From contig CADANX010000001.1 in NCBI GenBank assembly GCA_902789425.1, positions 144,206 through 188,363 on the forward strand: a DNA stretch of 44,158 bases, given 5' to 3'. Below are positions 16,281 to 25,425 of this stretch, piece after piece. A program made the translations under genes and the position numbers. Below the pieces are notes generated by a model. The model was not told the DNA's origin. It did no database searches and was given only the letters and a program-made list of their open reading frames with translations. Numbering within the stretch: position 1 is the stretch's first letter; each line of letters begins with the position of its first letter. The stretch comes from an uncultured Erysipelotrichaceae bacterium (lineage in GTDB: Bacteria > Bacillota_I > Bacilli_A > RF39 > UBA660).

Positions 16281-18545
16281 ATGAAATTAAAGTTAAGAGC
16301 GGATAAAAATGACTTAATAGTATTTGGTGTTGTTTGTTTATTTTTACTTTATGTTATAGCGGTTTGTATAGCAAACGTAACATCAATACTTCAAACAGGA
16401 TTAGCTACAGGGCTTAATCCTATTTATGCGTTTTATCCAAATAAAATTTTAACTACTTTTGCTATTTGGATAGCAGCTATTGGTGCTTTAATCGGTTCAT
16501 CATCTTCATATTTCTTCTCGTTTGAAAAAGGGTTTGGATATACTAGTGAGAAAAAAGAAGATGGTTATTCAAGATGGGCAAAAGCAAAAGAAATAGAAAC
16601 TGCAAAAGACGTAGTTAAAGTTCCGTTTATGGAAACAAAAGTCAAATGTGGTGGTACACCAGTTACTTATGATAAAGATAATGCTTATATTGATAATTCT
16701 AATATGCATACACTTGTTATAGGTGCTACTGGTTCTGGTAAAACAGCAGGTGTTATTAATCCGACTATGAAAATGCTTATGAAAGCAAGAGAATCTATAG
16801 TTATTACTGATCCTAAAGGTGAAATATATGAAGATAACTATAAACTTTTAAAGGATTTAGGATATGACATAGTTGTTCTTAATTTCCGTGAACCACAAAA
16901 AGGAACTTGTTGGAATCCTTATGACCTTCCTTATAAATATCAAAAAGAAGGTAATTACGATAAAGCTAATGAATTATTAAATGACTTATCAACAAATATT
17001 GTTGTAGATGGACAAAGTCAAGATCCATTTTGGCAAAATGCTGCAGCTGATTATTTAACAGGTTTAGGTCTTGCTTTATTTAATGATGCTGAATATGATC
17101 AAATTAATATTAATAGTATTAATTTAATGATAAATCAAGGTGAAGAAAAATATGGTGCATCAACATATATGAAAGAATACTTTAAAATGCAAGATCCAAC
17201 TTCACCAGTTGCTATTAACTTAGCTGGTACTGTTACTACTGCTGATGAAACTAAAGCTGGTATTATGACAGTATTACAACAAAAAGTTAAAACACTTGCT
17301 GTTACAAGAAATTTATCAGAAATGCTTTCTAAAAATGAATTTGATATGTCTACTATTGGTGAAAAACCAACAGCATTATTCTTAATAATTCAAGATGAAA
17401 AAACTACATATCATAGCTTGGCTACAATATTTATTAAACAATGTTATGAAAGTTTAGTATCTGTTGCTTATAAACATGGTGGAGCTCTTCCAGTAAGGGT
17501 TAATTTCCTTCTTGACGAGTTTGCAAATATGCCTAAAATTAAAGATATTTCAACAATGGTTACAGCAGCGCGTTCAAGACATATAAGATTTACTTTCATA
17601 ATTCAAAACTTTGCACAACTTGATAAAACTTATGGTAAGGAAGATGCACAAACAATTCGTGGTAACTGTGTTAACACTATATACTTATTAACAGGAGAAC
17701 TTAGTGCGCTTGAAGAAATAAGTAAATTATGTGGTGATAAACTTGTTAGAGTAGGTAAAGATAAAAAAGAAGAAACAAGACCGCTTGTTACAATCTCAGA
17801 ATTACAAAGAATGAAACCTGATGAGTACGTACTTGTTAGACATAGATGTCCTCCATATAAAGGTAAACTTAAAATGGATTACAAATCAGACTTAGGTTTT
17901 GGTATAGGTTCTGAATTATATGGAAAAGATGTAGTTTACCCTGAAAGAGAAATGGGAGAAGTTAAAGTATTTGATATAAAAGAATTTGTTAAAAAGAAAA
18001 AACAAGAAAAAATGGGATCATTACCAAATCAAAATCCATTTGGTCCAATGGGTGGAATGCCAAAACCACCAATGCCTAATCCTTTTGGAGGAGGTTCTAT
18101 GCCATCAGATTTTGATTTAGATAAAATGATTAAAGATATAGATAAAAAAATAGCTGAACTTGAAAAAGAAGAAGAGGAAGAAAAAAAGAAAATAGCAGCT
18201 AAAACAAGAAATGTAGCACCATCAAATACTCCTGCAGCAAATGATGATGTTATTAAGCCAACAATTCTTGATGATGAAACATATAACAAATTAATTAATC
18301 AAGCTAAAGAACCAGAAGTTAAACCAATGGCTTCTGTAAGACCTGAAGAAAAGTCAGATATTGTTGATAGTAATTCAATTAACTTTGATAACTTTAGTAT
18401 TAAAGAACCAGAGGTTAAACCAGAACCTATTAATGAAGTTAAGAAAGAAAATACTGTGGAAAAAACTGAAGAAAAAGTTCAAGACAACAACAATGATACT
18501 GATGATTCTGATGATTTCTTTGATGATTTCTTCTTTGAAGAATAA
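16281..18545 (+). CDS. virD4: VirD4/TraG-like T4SS coupling ATPase
   Basis: A 754-residue coupling protein that would select substrates and feed them to the channel. Two N-terminal membrane helices (about 13-33 and 54-76) precede the motor domain. Walker A is GATGSGKT at 148-155; Walker B is FLLDEF with Asp412/Glu413; VITDPKGE and TAARSRHIRFTFIIQNFAQLD are further family marks. After about residue 575 the tail is unusual: a Gly/Pro/Met-rich stretch (NPFGPMGGMPKPPMP), a Glu/Lys coiled segment, and a C-terminus dense in Asp and Phe (DDFFDDFFFEE). The acidic aromatic end could contact partners; that is inference. It has its own -10 box and is closed by a strong terminator. No relaxase gene is nearby. 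Confidence 0.92.
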   Translation: MKLKLRADKNDLIVFGVVCLFLLYVIAVCIANVTSILQTGLATGLNPIYAFYPNKILTTFAIWIAAIGALIGSSSSYFFSFEKGFGYTSEKKEDGYSRWAKAKEIETAKDVVKVPFMETKVKCGGTPVTYDKDNAYIDNSNMHTLVIGATGSGKTAGVINPTMKMLMKARESIVITDPKGEIYEDNYKLLKDLGYDIVVLNFREPQKGTCWNPYDLPYKYQKEGNYDKANELLNDLSTNIVVDGQSQDPFWQNAAADYLTGLGLALFNDAEYDQININSINLMINQGEEKYGASTYMKEYFKMQDPTSPVAINLAGTVTTADETKAGIMTVLQQKVKTLAVTRNLSEMLSKNEFDMSTIGEKPTALFLIIQDEKTTYHSLATIFIKQCYESLVSVAYKHGGALPVRVNFLLDEFANMPKIKDISTMVTAARSRHIRFTFIIQNFAQLDKTYGKEDAQTIRGNCVNTIYLLTGELSALEEISKLCGDKLVRVGKDKKEETRPLVTISELQRMKPDEYVLVRHRCPPYKGKLKMDYKSDLGFGIGSELYGKDVVYPEREMGEVKVFDIKEFVKKKKQEKMGSLPNQNPFGPMGGMPKPPMPNPFGGGSMPSDFDLDKMIKDIDKKIAELEKEEEEEKKKIAAKTRNVAPSNTPAANDDVIKPTILDDETYNKLINQAKEPEVKPMASVRPEEKSDIVDSNSINFDNFSIKEPEVKPEPINEVKKENTVEKTEEKVQDNNNDTDDSDDFFDDFFFEE

Positions 18546-18573
18546 GAGTGAAAAAAAATCACTCTTTTTTTTC
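18544..18573 (+). terminator. Strong intrinsic terminator after the coupling-protein gene
   Basis: Perfect eight-base-pair stem AAGAGTGA / TCACTCTT with an A-rich loop, followed by eight T's, and a second long T run further on. Confidence 0.9.
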
Positions 18574-18604
18574 GATTTTTCTTTTTTTTTTTTAGAATAT
18601 TTGA

Positions 18605-18610
18605 TATAAT
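18605..18610 (+). promoter_or_regulatory. -10 box for the giant surface-protein operon
   Basis: TATAAT within TTGATATAATTG, 35 bases before the first ATG, directly after a terminator. The -35 region is a T run with no clear match. Confidence 0.5.
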
Positions 18611-18644
18611 TGTAAATAATAGGGGAAGTATCATTTGGAGGTAT

Positions 18645-21600
18645 ATGAAGATGAAACAAAATAAAAGAAAAATATTGGCTTATTTTATAGCTTTTATAGC
18701 TTTAGCTTCTTTCGTAGGAAATATAGTTAAGGCCGAAGACGAAGTTCCACACGTGTTTGGATTTTATGCATATGACTATGATCCAATAACAGAAGAAGGA
18801 ACTGAAGATGAGTATCAGAATGAAGGTACTGTTGAGCCAGGAAAAGTAATAGCACTTGATGTTACTTATGAAGTTGGTTCTGATACTAAAACAGGTGTTT
18901 CAATAGGTCTTATTTATGATGATACAGTTTTAGATCCAATATTAGATCCAGATGAAGGAACTATCTATTATGATACATATCCAGAAAATACAAACCTTGG
19001 AGGTATCTGGCCACCTACTGGTACAGGTAAACAAACTAAATTACAAACTCCATGGAATTATAGTTCTTTAGGACAAGTTGGTAATAAATTGAATTTAGTT
19101 GTAACTGATAGTTCAGGAACACATCCACTTGAAACTTCTGGTAATATCGCAACATTCTATTTTAAAGTAAAAGAAGACGCTCGTGCAGGAACAACTTTTA
19201 AATTCCAATATGATCCAGATAGCACAATGCTTTCATATTCACCAGCTACTGAAAGAGAAGAATTAGAATTAACTGTTTATGGAGAAGCAAGTAGTGATGC
19301 TACTTTAGATACACTAGTTGTTAAAAATGGAGCTACTGAATATACTTTAGATCCAGCATTTACTTCAGGAACAACAACAAAAACATTTGAAACAGTCGTT
19401 CCAAATAATGTAAGTTCAATTGATATTGAAGCAACAGCTAAAGATTCAACTGCATCAGTAACAGCAGGAACTGGTTCACATTCATTGTCAGTTGGAAATA
19501 ATTCGTTTGACGTAGCAGTAACTGCAGGTGATGAAACTACAGTTGAAACATATCAAGTTAAAGTTTATAGATTAAGTAATACAGCAACATTAAGTAATTT
19601 ATCATTATCATCTGTTGATATTGGTGAATTTAAATCAGAAACAACATCCTATACAGCACTAGTTCCATATAGTACTAGTTCAACAACAATAACAGCTACT
19701 AAATCAGATTCAAAAGCAACAGTTGTTATTGATGGAGGTAATGTATGGTCACTTACTAATACAGGTGCTACTACAAATGATAAAGATATAGTAGTTAATG
19801 CAGAAAACTGTGATTCTAAATATAGTACAGTACCAGGTAATACATGTACATTTAAAAAATATTCAGTATCTATTACAAGAACAGCTGCATCTACAAATGC
19901 AAACTTAGCAACATTAACAGTTGACGGAACAGCTCTATCAGGACTTCCAAATACTACTGAATTTGTATTAGAAGATGTTGCAAATAATAAAACTTCAATA
20001 AATATACAAGCAACAGTTGCTGATATAAATAAAGCAACAATAACTACAACATTAGGAAATAAAAATTTGTCAATTGGTGATAACTCAATACCAATTACTG
20101 TTAAAGCAGAAGATGGTGTAACAACTAAAACTTATACAATTAAAGTAAGAAGATTAAATAATGATAATAAATTAGCTTCATTAACTGTAACTTCTAATCC
20201 AGCAGGAAGTATTAGTCCATCATTTAATCCAAGCGTATTTGATTTTTATACTTATACAGCTCCAGCTGATGCAACTGAAGTAACAATTAGTGGAACTTTA
20301 AGTGATTCTACTAATGCAACTATACTAACTGATTTATCTCAACCATTTAATATAGTAGATAATCCAGTTGTTAATGTAACTGTTCAAGCAGAAGATGGAA
20401 CACAAGGAATATATGTAATTAAATTAGTAAGAAGTAAATCTACTAATAATAATTTAGCTTCATTAGGTGTAGATGGATATACAATTTCTCCAGCATTTGC
20501 AGCAGGTACTCCAAATTATACATTAACAGTACCAGCTTCAGTATCTAGTGTTAATGTAACAGCAACTTTAGATGATTCAAGAGCTTCAATAGTTAGTGGA
20601 ACAGGTAATCAAGATTTAACTTATGGTGATAATAATATTGAAGTTAAAGTAAAAGCTGAAGATAACTCAACTAATTCTTATTTCATAAAAATAACAAGAG
20701 AAAAGAAAAATATAGCTACATTATCAGACTTAAAAGTTGATGGTGTTACAGTAACTGGCTTTGCTTCAGATACTCCAGAATATACTTTACCAAGTGTAGC
20801 GTTTGAAAAGAGTACAATTAAAATTGAAGCAACTGCAACTGATTCAGATGCAACAATTTCAGGTACTGGTGATAGTATAGCGTTAAGTACAGGTGATAAT
20901 AAATTATATGTAACAGTAACAGCTCATGATGGCATTACACAAACATCTTATATATTAAATATAGAAAGAGCTCAAGATTCTAATGCATATTTAAGTGATT
21001 TAAAAGTTAATGGAGTAACAATTGATGGATTTAATAAAGAAACACCAACTTATTCATTAACTGTTGAAAACAATGTAACATCTTTAACAATAACTCCAAC
21101 TACTGAATCTACAGCTGCTACAGCAGTAGTTTCAGGAAATTCTGGATTTGTTACTACAGGAAATAATGCAATTGATATTTTAGTAACAGCAGAAGATGGG
21201 ACTACTAATACATATACAATTAATGTAACTAGAAAGAAATCATCTAATTGTGATTTATCTGGTATAGGATTAAGTAGTGGTGCTTTAGATCCAGCATTTA
21301 ATGCAGATAAGATTAATTATACTGTTAATGTTTCAAGAACAGTTGAAAATATAACAATTACTCCAACTCTTGCTGATTCAACTGCATCATATACAATTTC
21401 AGGTCCATCATCACTTGAACTTGGTGATAACGTATTTGAAATTAATGTAACAGCAGAAGATGGAACTTCAACTAAAAAATATACAGTTGTAGTTAATAGA
21501 AATAAATCTTCAAATGCATATTTAAGTGATTTAAAAGTAGATGGTTCTACTGTTACAGGATTTAATAGAGAAACTCCATCTTATACAGTAAATGTAGCTA

Positions 21601-24600
21601 CTGATGCAACAAAAATTACAATAGCTGCTACTGCTGAAGATTCACTTGCAAGTATTACAGGTGATGGTGAAATTACATTAACTGATGCAACTGCATATGA
21701 TGTAATAGTAACAGCAGAAGATGGAACTACAAGTTTAACATATACAATTAATATAAATAGATTACAATCAAGCAATAGTTTATTACAAGGATTATCTATT
21801 GCTCAAACTGGTATTTCTCCAGCATTCGATCCAACTAAAACTGAATATACAGCATCCGTTGATTATTCAGTTACTAGTATAGATATTATTGCTACTGCTG
21901 CTGATTCAAAAGCAACAGTAACAGGAGCTGGTACTAATATAAGTTTACCTACTGGTACTACAAGATTTACTATTAAAGTAATAGCAGAAGACACAAGTTT
22001 TACTGAATACTTTATAGATGTAACAAGAGCAAAAAATAATAATGCATTATTATCAAATATTACAGTAAGTGAAGGAACATTGGATCCAAAATTCGATGCA
22101 GCTACAACTTCATATACAGTAGAAGTAGATAATGATGTTAAATCTATTACAGTAACAGGTTATTTACAAGATAGCGCTGCTACTTTAACTGGAAATGATA
22201 CTTATACATTAGATCCAGGTGATAATCCAATAGATCTTATTGTATTAGCAGAAAATGGAACAACAACTGAAACTTATACTATAGTTGTAAAAAGAGCAAG
22301 ATCAGCTGATGCAACATTAAAATCATTAACTGTATCAAGCGGTACTTTAGATCCAATATTTGCTCCTGGAGATAAAGAATATGCAATAACAGTAGATAAC
22401 GAAATTGAAAATGTAACTATTACTGCTGAACCAAATAGTGATGAAGCATCTGTTTCTATCTCAGGTAATAATAATTTACCTGTAGGAACTCAAAGAGCTA
22501 CAATTACAGTAACAGCAGGAGATGGATCAATAGATTATTATTATATTGATATAACTAGAAATCCTTCTAGTAACAATTTCTTATCAGCATTAAGTGTAAC
22601 TGATGTAAATGGTACTGAATATATTTCATTTACAGATAATACAGTAACTTCATATAATGTTACTGTTGAAAATGACATTGACAAAGTAACAATTAGTGCA
22701 ACAGCAGATGACTTAACAAGTACAGTAGAAGGTACAGGTGAAAAAACTAATTTACCTGTTGGGGAAGTTACAGAATTTGATGTCATAGTAACTAGTGCTG
22801 CTAATATACCTAGAACATATAAAATTAAAGTTTATAGAAAACCTAATTCAAATAGTAATTTAGGAAGTTTAACTGTAAGTAAAGGTACATATACTCCTTC
22901 ATTTGCAGTAGATAAATATAATTATGAAATGACTCTTGATTCTGATGATACTGAACTTACTATAACAGCTACTCCAGAAGTAGCTTCATCATCAGCAATT
23001 ATTACTCAAACAAGTATGACAGGTGCTGAACCAGTATCAGGAACAGGAACATTTACTTTAGCAGCTGGAGCTAATACATTCCAAATAACAGTAAATGCAG
23101 CAGATGCAACATCTTCTACATATACATTAACTGTTAATAGACCAGCTAGTACAAATGCAACACTTACATCATTATCAGTTTCAGAAGGTGACTTAGATCC
23201 AGAATTCTCACCTAATCATACTAAATATACGGTTTCAGTACCAAATACAACTGATTTAATAACTATTACAGCAGTTGGTGCAGCTGGAACAAAAGTTACT
23301 GGTGATGGAATAAAATCATTAAGTGTTGGAAAACAAACATTTGATATTATAGTAACAGCAGAAGATGGAACAACTACTGAAAATTATTTTATTGATATAA
23401 CTAGAGATGGTTCTAGTAATAATAAATTAAGTGATTTAACTATTGATGGAACTACAATTGAAGGATTTAGTCCAGATGGAGATCAATATACAATTAACGT
23501 TCCTAATGATAAAGATACTGTAGAGATTGGTGGTTCAGTTGCTGATCCTACAGCAGAAATAACTGCAGGACTTGGTTCACATACATTAAGTACAGGTAAT
23601 AATGTAATAGATGTACAAGTTACAGCAGAAAATGGTGATGTTAATACATACCAAATTACAATTAATAGAGCTAAAAATTCAAATGCTTACTTAAAAACAT
23701 TAGTAGTAGCAGAAGATGATCTTTCACCAGAATTTAATAAAGAAACTACAACATATTCAGTTACAGTACCTAATGAAGTAAGTTCATTAAATATAACAGC
23801 TACTCCAGAAGTAACAACTTCAGGTGTAACTATATTAAATAATAATTCATTTACTGTTGGTTCTAACACTGTAACAGTAAGAGTTACAGCAGAAGATGGA
23901 ACTTCAAAAAGAGATTATGAAATTAATGTAACAAGACAACCTTATGCAGATAACTTCTTATCATCATTAACAGTAAAAGGTAGCGATGATGTAGATTATA
24001 CTTTATCACCAGAATTTAATAAAAATACTTTAGCATATGAAGTTGCTATACCTTCTTCATTAAGTTCAGTTAATATCGCTGCAACATTAGAAGATTCATC
24101 AGCAACAATAACAGGTGATGGAAATGTTCCAATTTCATCATTACCTCAAACTCAAAAAGTTAAAGTAACAAAAGATGGAATTACAAGAACATATAGAATT
24201 AAATTTATACCTGGTTTATCAGGTGATAATAAATTATTAAGTTTAGGTGTTAATCCAGGAACACTTACACCAGCATTTAATAAAAATACTGATCGTTATA
24301 AAGTAACATTACCAGAAGGAACAACTTCAATTAATGTATCTGCAACTGCTAATAATTCAGATGCAGTAGTAATTGGAACTGGTAGTCATACTTTAACTGC
24401 TGGTAAAAATAATATTGAAGTATCAGTAACAGCTGCTAATGGTAGCGTTAATACATATAGTATTGAAGTAACAGTATCAAACGGTGAAACTGAAAATAAA
24501 TTAGATACATTAACAGTTTCAGAAGGAACACTTACACCAGTATTTGACCCTGATACTAATTTATATGAAGTAACAGTAGATTCTACTACATCAACAATTT

Positions 24601-25424
24601 CAATTGATGCTACAGGTTCAAATACAATTACTGGTCTTGGTGAAAAAACATTAAGTGAAGGTAATAATATATTTGAAGTTAAATCAATAGATGATAATGG
24701 AAATGCAAATACATATCGTATAGTAGTTACAAAACCACTATCTGACCCAACAGCTATAATGGCTCCAGAACTTGCATATCTAGCTATTGACAAATATGAT
24801 ATATCTCCATCATTTGATCCAAGTATGACATCATATTCTGCAACTCTTGCAGGTGAAAGTGCAGCAACAGTTGTAGCTTATGCTAAGAACCCTGCTGATA
24901 CAGTTGTCGTTACTGGAAATGATGATTTAAATAATAACAATAATATAACAATTACAGTAACTAATACGAATGGTGATTCAAAAATATATTCAATTTCAGT
25001 TTCAACATTCTTAAATAAATTAAAAACAAATGTATATCCACTTGATAATACATATGTAGATAAAGTACCAGCATTTAGATCAGTTGGTGATATTAAAAAT
25101 GACTTTGTAAATCCAAATGAATACTTAAAAGTATATGATGCTGACGGTGCATTACTTTCTGATGATGCTGTAGTTGGTACAAATTATAAAATTTCACTTG
25201 AAAAAGATGGAGTTGAACATGATTATAAATATTTCATAGTAATTAAAGATGTTAATGGTGATGCAGATGTATCGATATCAGATATAGTATTAGTAAGAAG
25301 ACATATCTTAAATAACATAGTACTGTCAGAAGCTCAGTTAAGAGCAGGTATGGTAAATGATGATACCGAAGTTGATGTATCAGACTTAATATTAATAAGA
25401 AGAACTATATTGGAGCGTGAGTAA
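18645..25424 (+). CDS. Giant secreted surface protein: cohesin-like N-terminus, ~21 cadherin-like beta-sandwich repeats, C-terminal dockerin
   Basis: About 2,259 residues. A signal peptide (ILAYFIAFIALASFVGNIVKA) is followed by a cohesin-like beta domain at about 33-215. From about 216 to 2123 I count 21 units of 85-100 residues of the cadherin-like beta-sandwich type (PF12733), each running N-x-x-L-x-x-L-x-V to V-T-A-E-D-G-x-x-x-x-Y-x-I-x-V-x-R; the last is divergent. The C-terminus is a type-I-like dockerin: D2202 opens DVNGDADVSISD with all calcium positions, and a second loop at 2236 (MVNDDTEVDVSD) has Met at the first position. It has no membrane or sortase anchor. The start may be ATG 18651, better spaced from GGAGG. 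It is coupled to the membrane-anchored cohesin-like gene that follows, so dockerin-cohesin docking is the likely attachment. An extended adhesin or stalk is the inferred role. Confidence 0.85.
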   Translation: MKMKQNKRKILAYFIAFIALASFVGNIVKAEDEVPHVFGFYAYDYDPITEEGTEDEYQNEGTVEPGKVIALDVTYEVGSDTKTGVSIGLIYDDTVLDPILDPDEGTIYYDTYPENTNLGGIWPPTGTGKQTKLQTPWNYSSLGQVGNKLNLVVTDSSGTHPLETSGNIATFYFKVKEDARAGTTFKFQYDPDSTMLSYSPATEREELELTVYGEASSDATLDTLVVKNGATEYTLDPAFTSGTTTKTFETVVPNNVSSIDIEATAKDSTASVTAGTGSHSLSVGNNSFDVAVTAGDETTVETYQVKVYRLSNTATLSNLSLSSVDIGEFKSETTSYTALVPYSTSSTTITATKSDSKATVVIDGGNVWSLTNTGATTNDKDIVVNAENCDSKYSTVPGNTCTFKKYSVSITRTAASTNANLATLTVDGTALSGLPNTTEFVLEDVANNKTSINIQATVADINKATITTTLGNKNLSIGDNSIPITVKAEDGVTTKTYTIKVRRLNNDNKLASLTVTSNPAGSISPSFNPSVFDFYTYTAPADATEVTISGTLSDSTNATILTDLSQPFNIVDNPVVNVTVQAEDGTQGIYVIKLVRSKSTNNNLASLGVDGYTISPAFAAGTPNYTLTVPASVSSVNVTATLDDSRASIVSGTGNQDLTYGDNNIEVKVKAEDNSTNSYFIKITREKKNIATLSDLKVDGVTVTGFASDTPEYTLPSVAFEKSTIKIEATATDSDATISGTGDSIALSTGDNKLYVTVTAHDGITQTSYILNIERAQDSNAYLSDLKVNGVTIDGFNKETPTYSLTVENNVTSLTITPTTESTAATAVVSGNSGFVTTGNNAIDILVTAEDGTTNTYTINVTRKKSSNCDLSGIGLSSGALDPAFNADKINYTVNVSRTVENITITPTLADSTASYTISGPSSLELGDNVFEINVTAEDGTSTKKYTVVVNRNKSSNAYLSDLKVDGSTVTGFNRETPSYTVNVATDATKITIAATAEDSLASITGDGEITLTDATAYDVIVTAEDGTTSLTYTININRLQSSNSLLQGLSIAQTGISPAFDPTKTEYTASVDYSVTSIDIIATAADSKATVTGAGTNISLPTGTTRFTIKVIAEDTSFTEYFIDVTRAKNNNALLSNITVSEGTLDPKFDAATTSYTVEVDNDVKSITVTGYLQDSAATLTGNDTYTLDPGDNPIDLIVLAENGTTTETYTIVVKRARSADATLKSLTVSSGTLDPIFAPGDKEYAITVDNEIENVTITAEPNSDEASVSISGNNNLPVGTQRATITVTAGDGSIDYYYIDITRNPSSNNFLSALSVTDVNGTEYISFTDNTVTSYNVTVENDIDKVTISATADDLTSTVEGTGEKTNLPVGEVTEFDVIVTSAANIPRTYKIKVYRKPNSNSNLGSLTVSKGTYTPSFAVDKYNYEMTLDSDDTELTITATPEVASSSAIITQTSMTGAEPVSGTGTFTLAAGANTFQITVNAADATSSTYTLTVNRPASTNATLTSLSVSEGDLDPEFSPNHTKYTVSVPNTTDLITITAVGAAGTKVTGDGIKSLSVGKQTFDIIVTAEDGTTTENYFIDITRDGSSNNKLSDLTIDGTTIEGFSPDGDQYTINVPNDKDTVEIGGSVADPTAEITAGLGSHTLSTGNNVIDVQVTAENGDVNTYQITINRAKNSNAYLKTLVVAEDDLSPEFNKETTTYSVTVPNEVSSLNITATPEVTTSGVTILNNNSFTVGSNTVTVRVTAEDGTSKRDYEINVTRQPYADNFLSSLTVKGSDDVDYTLSPEFNKNTLAYEVAIPSSLSSVNIAATLEDSSATITGDGNVPISSLPQTQKVKVTKDGITRTYRIKFIPGLSGDNKLLSLGVNPGTLTPAFNKNTDRYKVTLPEGTTSINVSATANNSDAVVIGTGSHTLTAGKNNIEVSVTAANGSVNTYSIEVTVSNGETENKLDTLTVSEGTLTPVFDPDTNLYEVTVDSTTSTISIDATGSNTITGLGEKTLSEGNNIFEVKSIDDNGNANTYRIVVTKPLSDPTAIMAPELAYLAIDKYDISPSFDPSMTSYSATLAGESAATVVAYAKNPADTVVVTGNDDLNNNNNITITVTNTNGDSKIYSISVSTFLNKLKTNVYPLDNTYVDKVPAFRSVGDIKNDFVNPNEYLKVYDADGALLSDDAVVGTNYKISLEKDGVEHDYKYFIVIKDVNGDADVSISDIVLVRRHILNNIVLSEAQLRAGMVNDDTEVDVSDLILIRRTILERE
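19291..25014 (+). repeat. Tandem array of about 21 coding repeats (~270 bases each)
   Basis: Each unit encodes one cadherin-like beta-sandwich. Units differ clearly at protein level, but the segment encoding VTAEDG recurs nearly unchanged: GTAACAGCAGAAGATGG starts at 21183, 21447, 21708 and 23352, and also at 26172 in the next gene. Confidence 0.8.
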
Positions 25425-25425
25425 T

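Noticed and set aside
21581-24793. Minus-strand open frames inside the giant surface-protein gene
   Set aside because: They mirror the Thr/Val/Ser-rich codon bias of the plus strand, have no ribosome sites and produce unstructured low-complexity sequence.
19291-25014. CRISPR-like or noncoding tandem array
   Set aside because: The periodicity (~270 bases) is in frame, encodes beta-sandwich repeats, and the DNA units differ too much for CRISPR.
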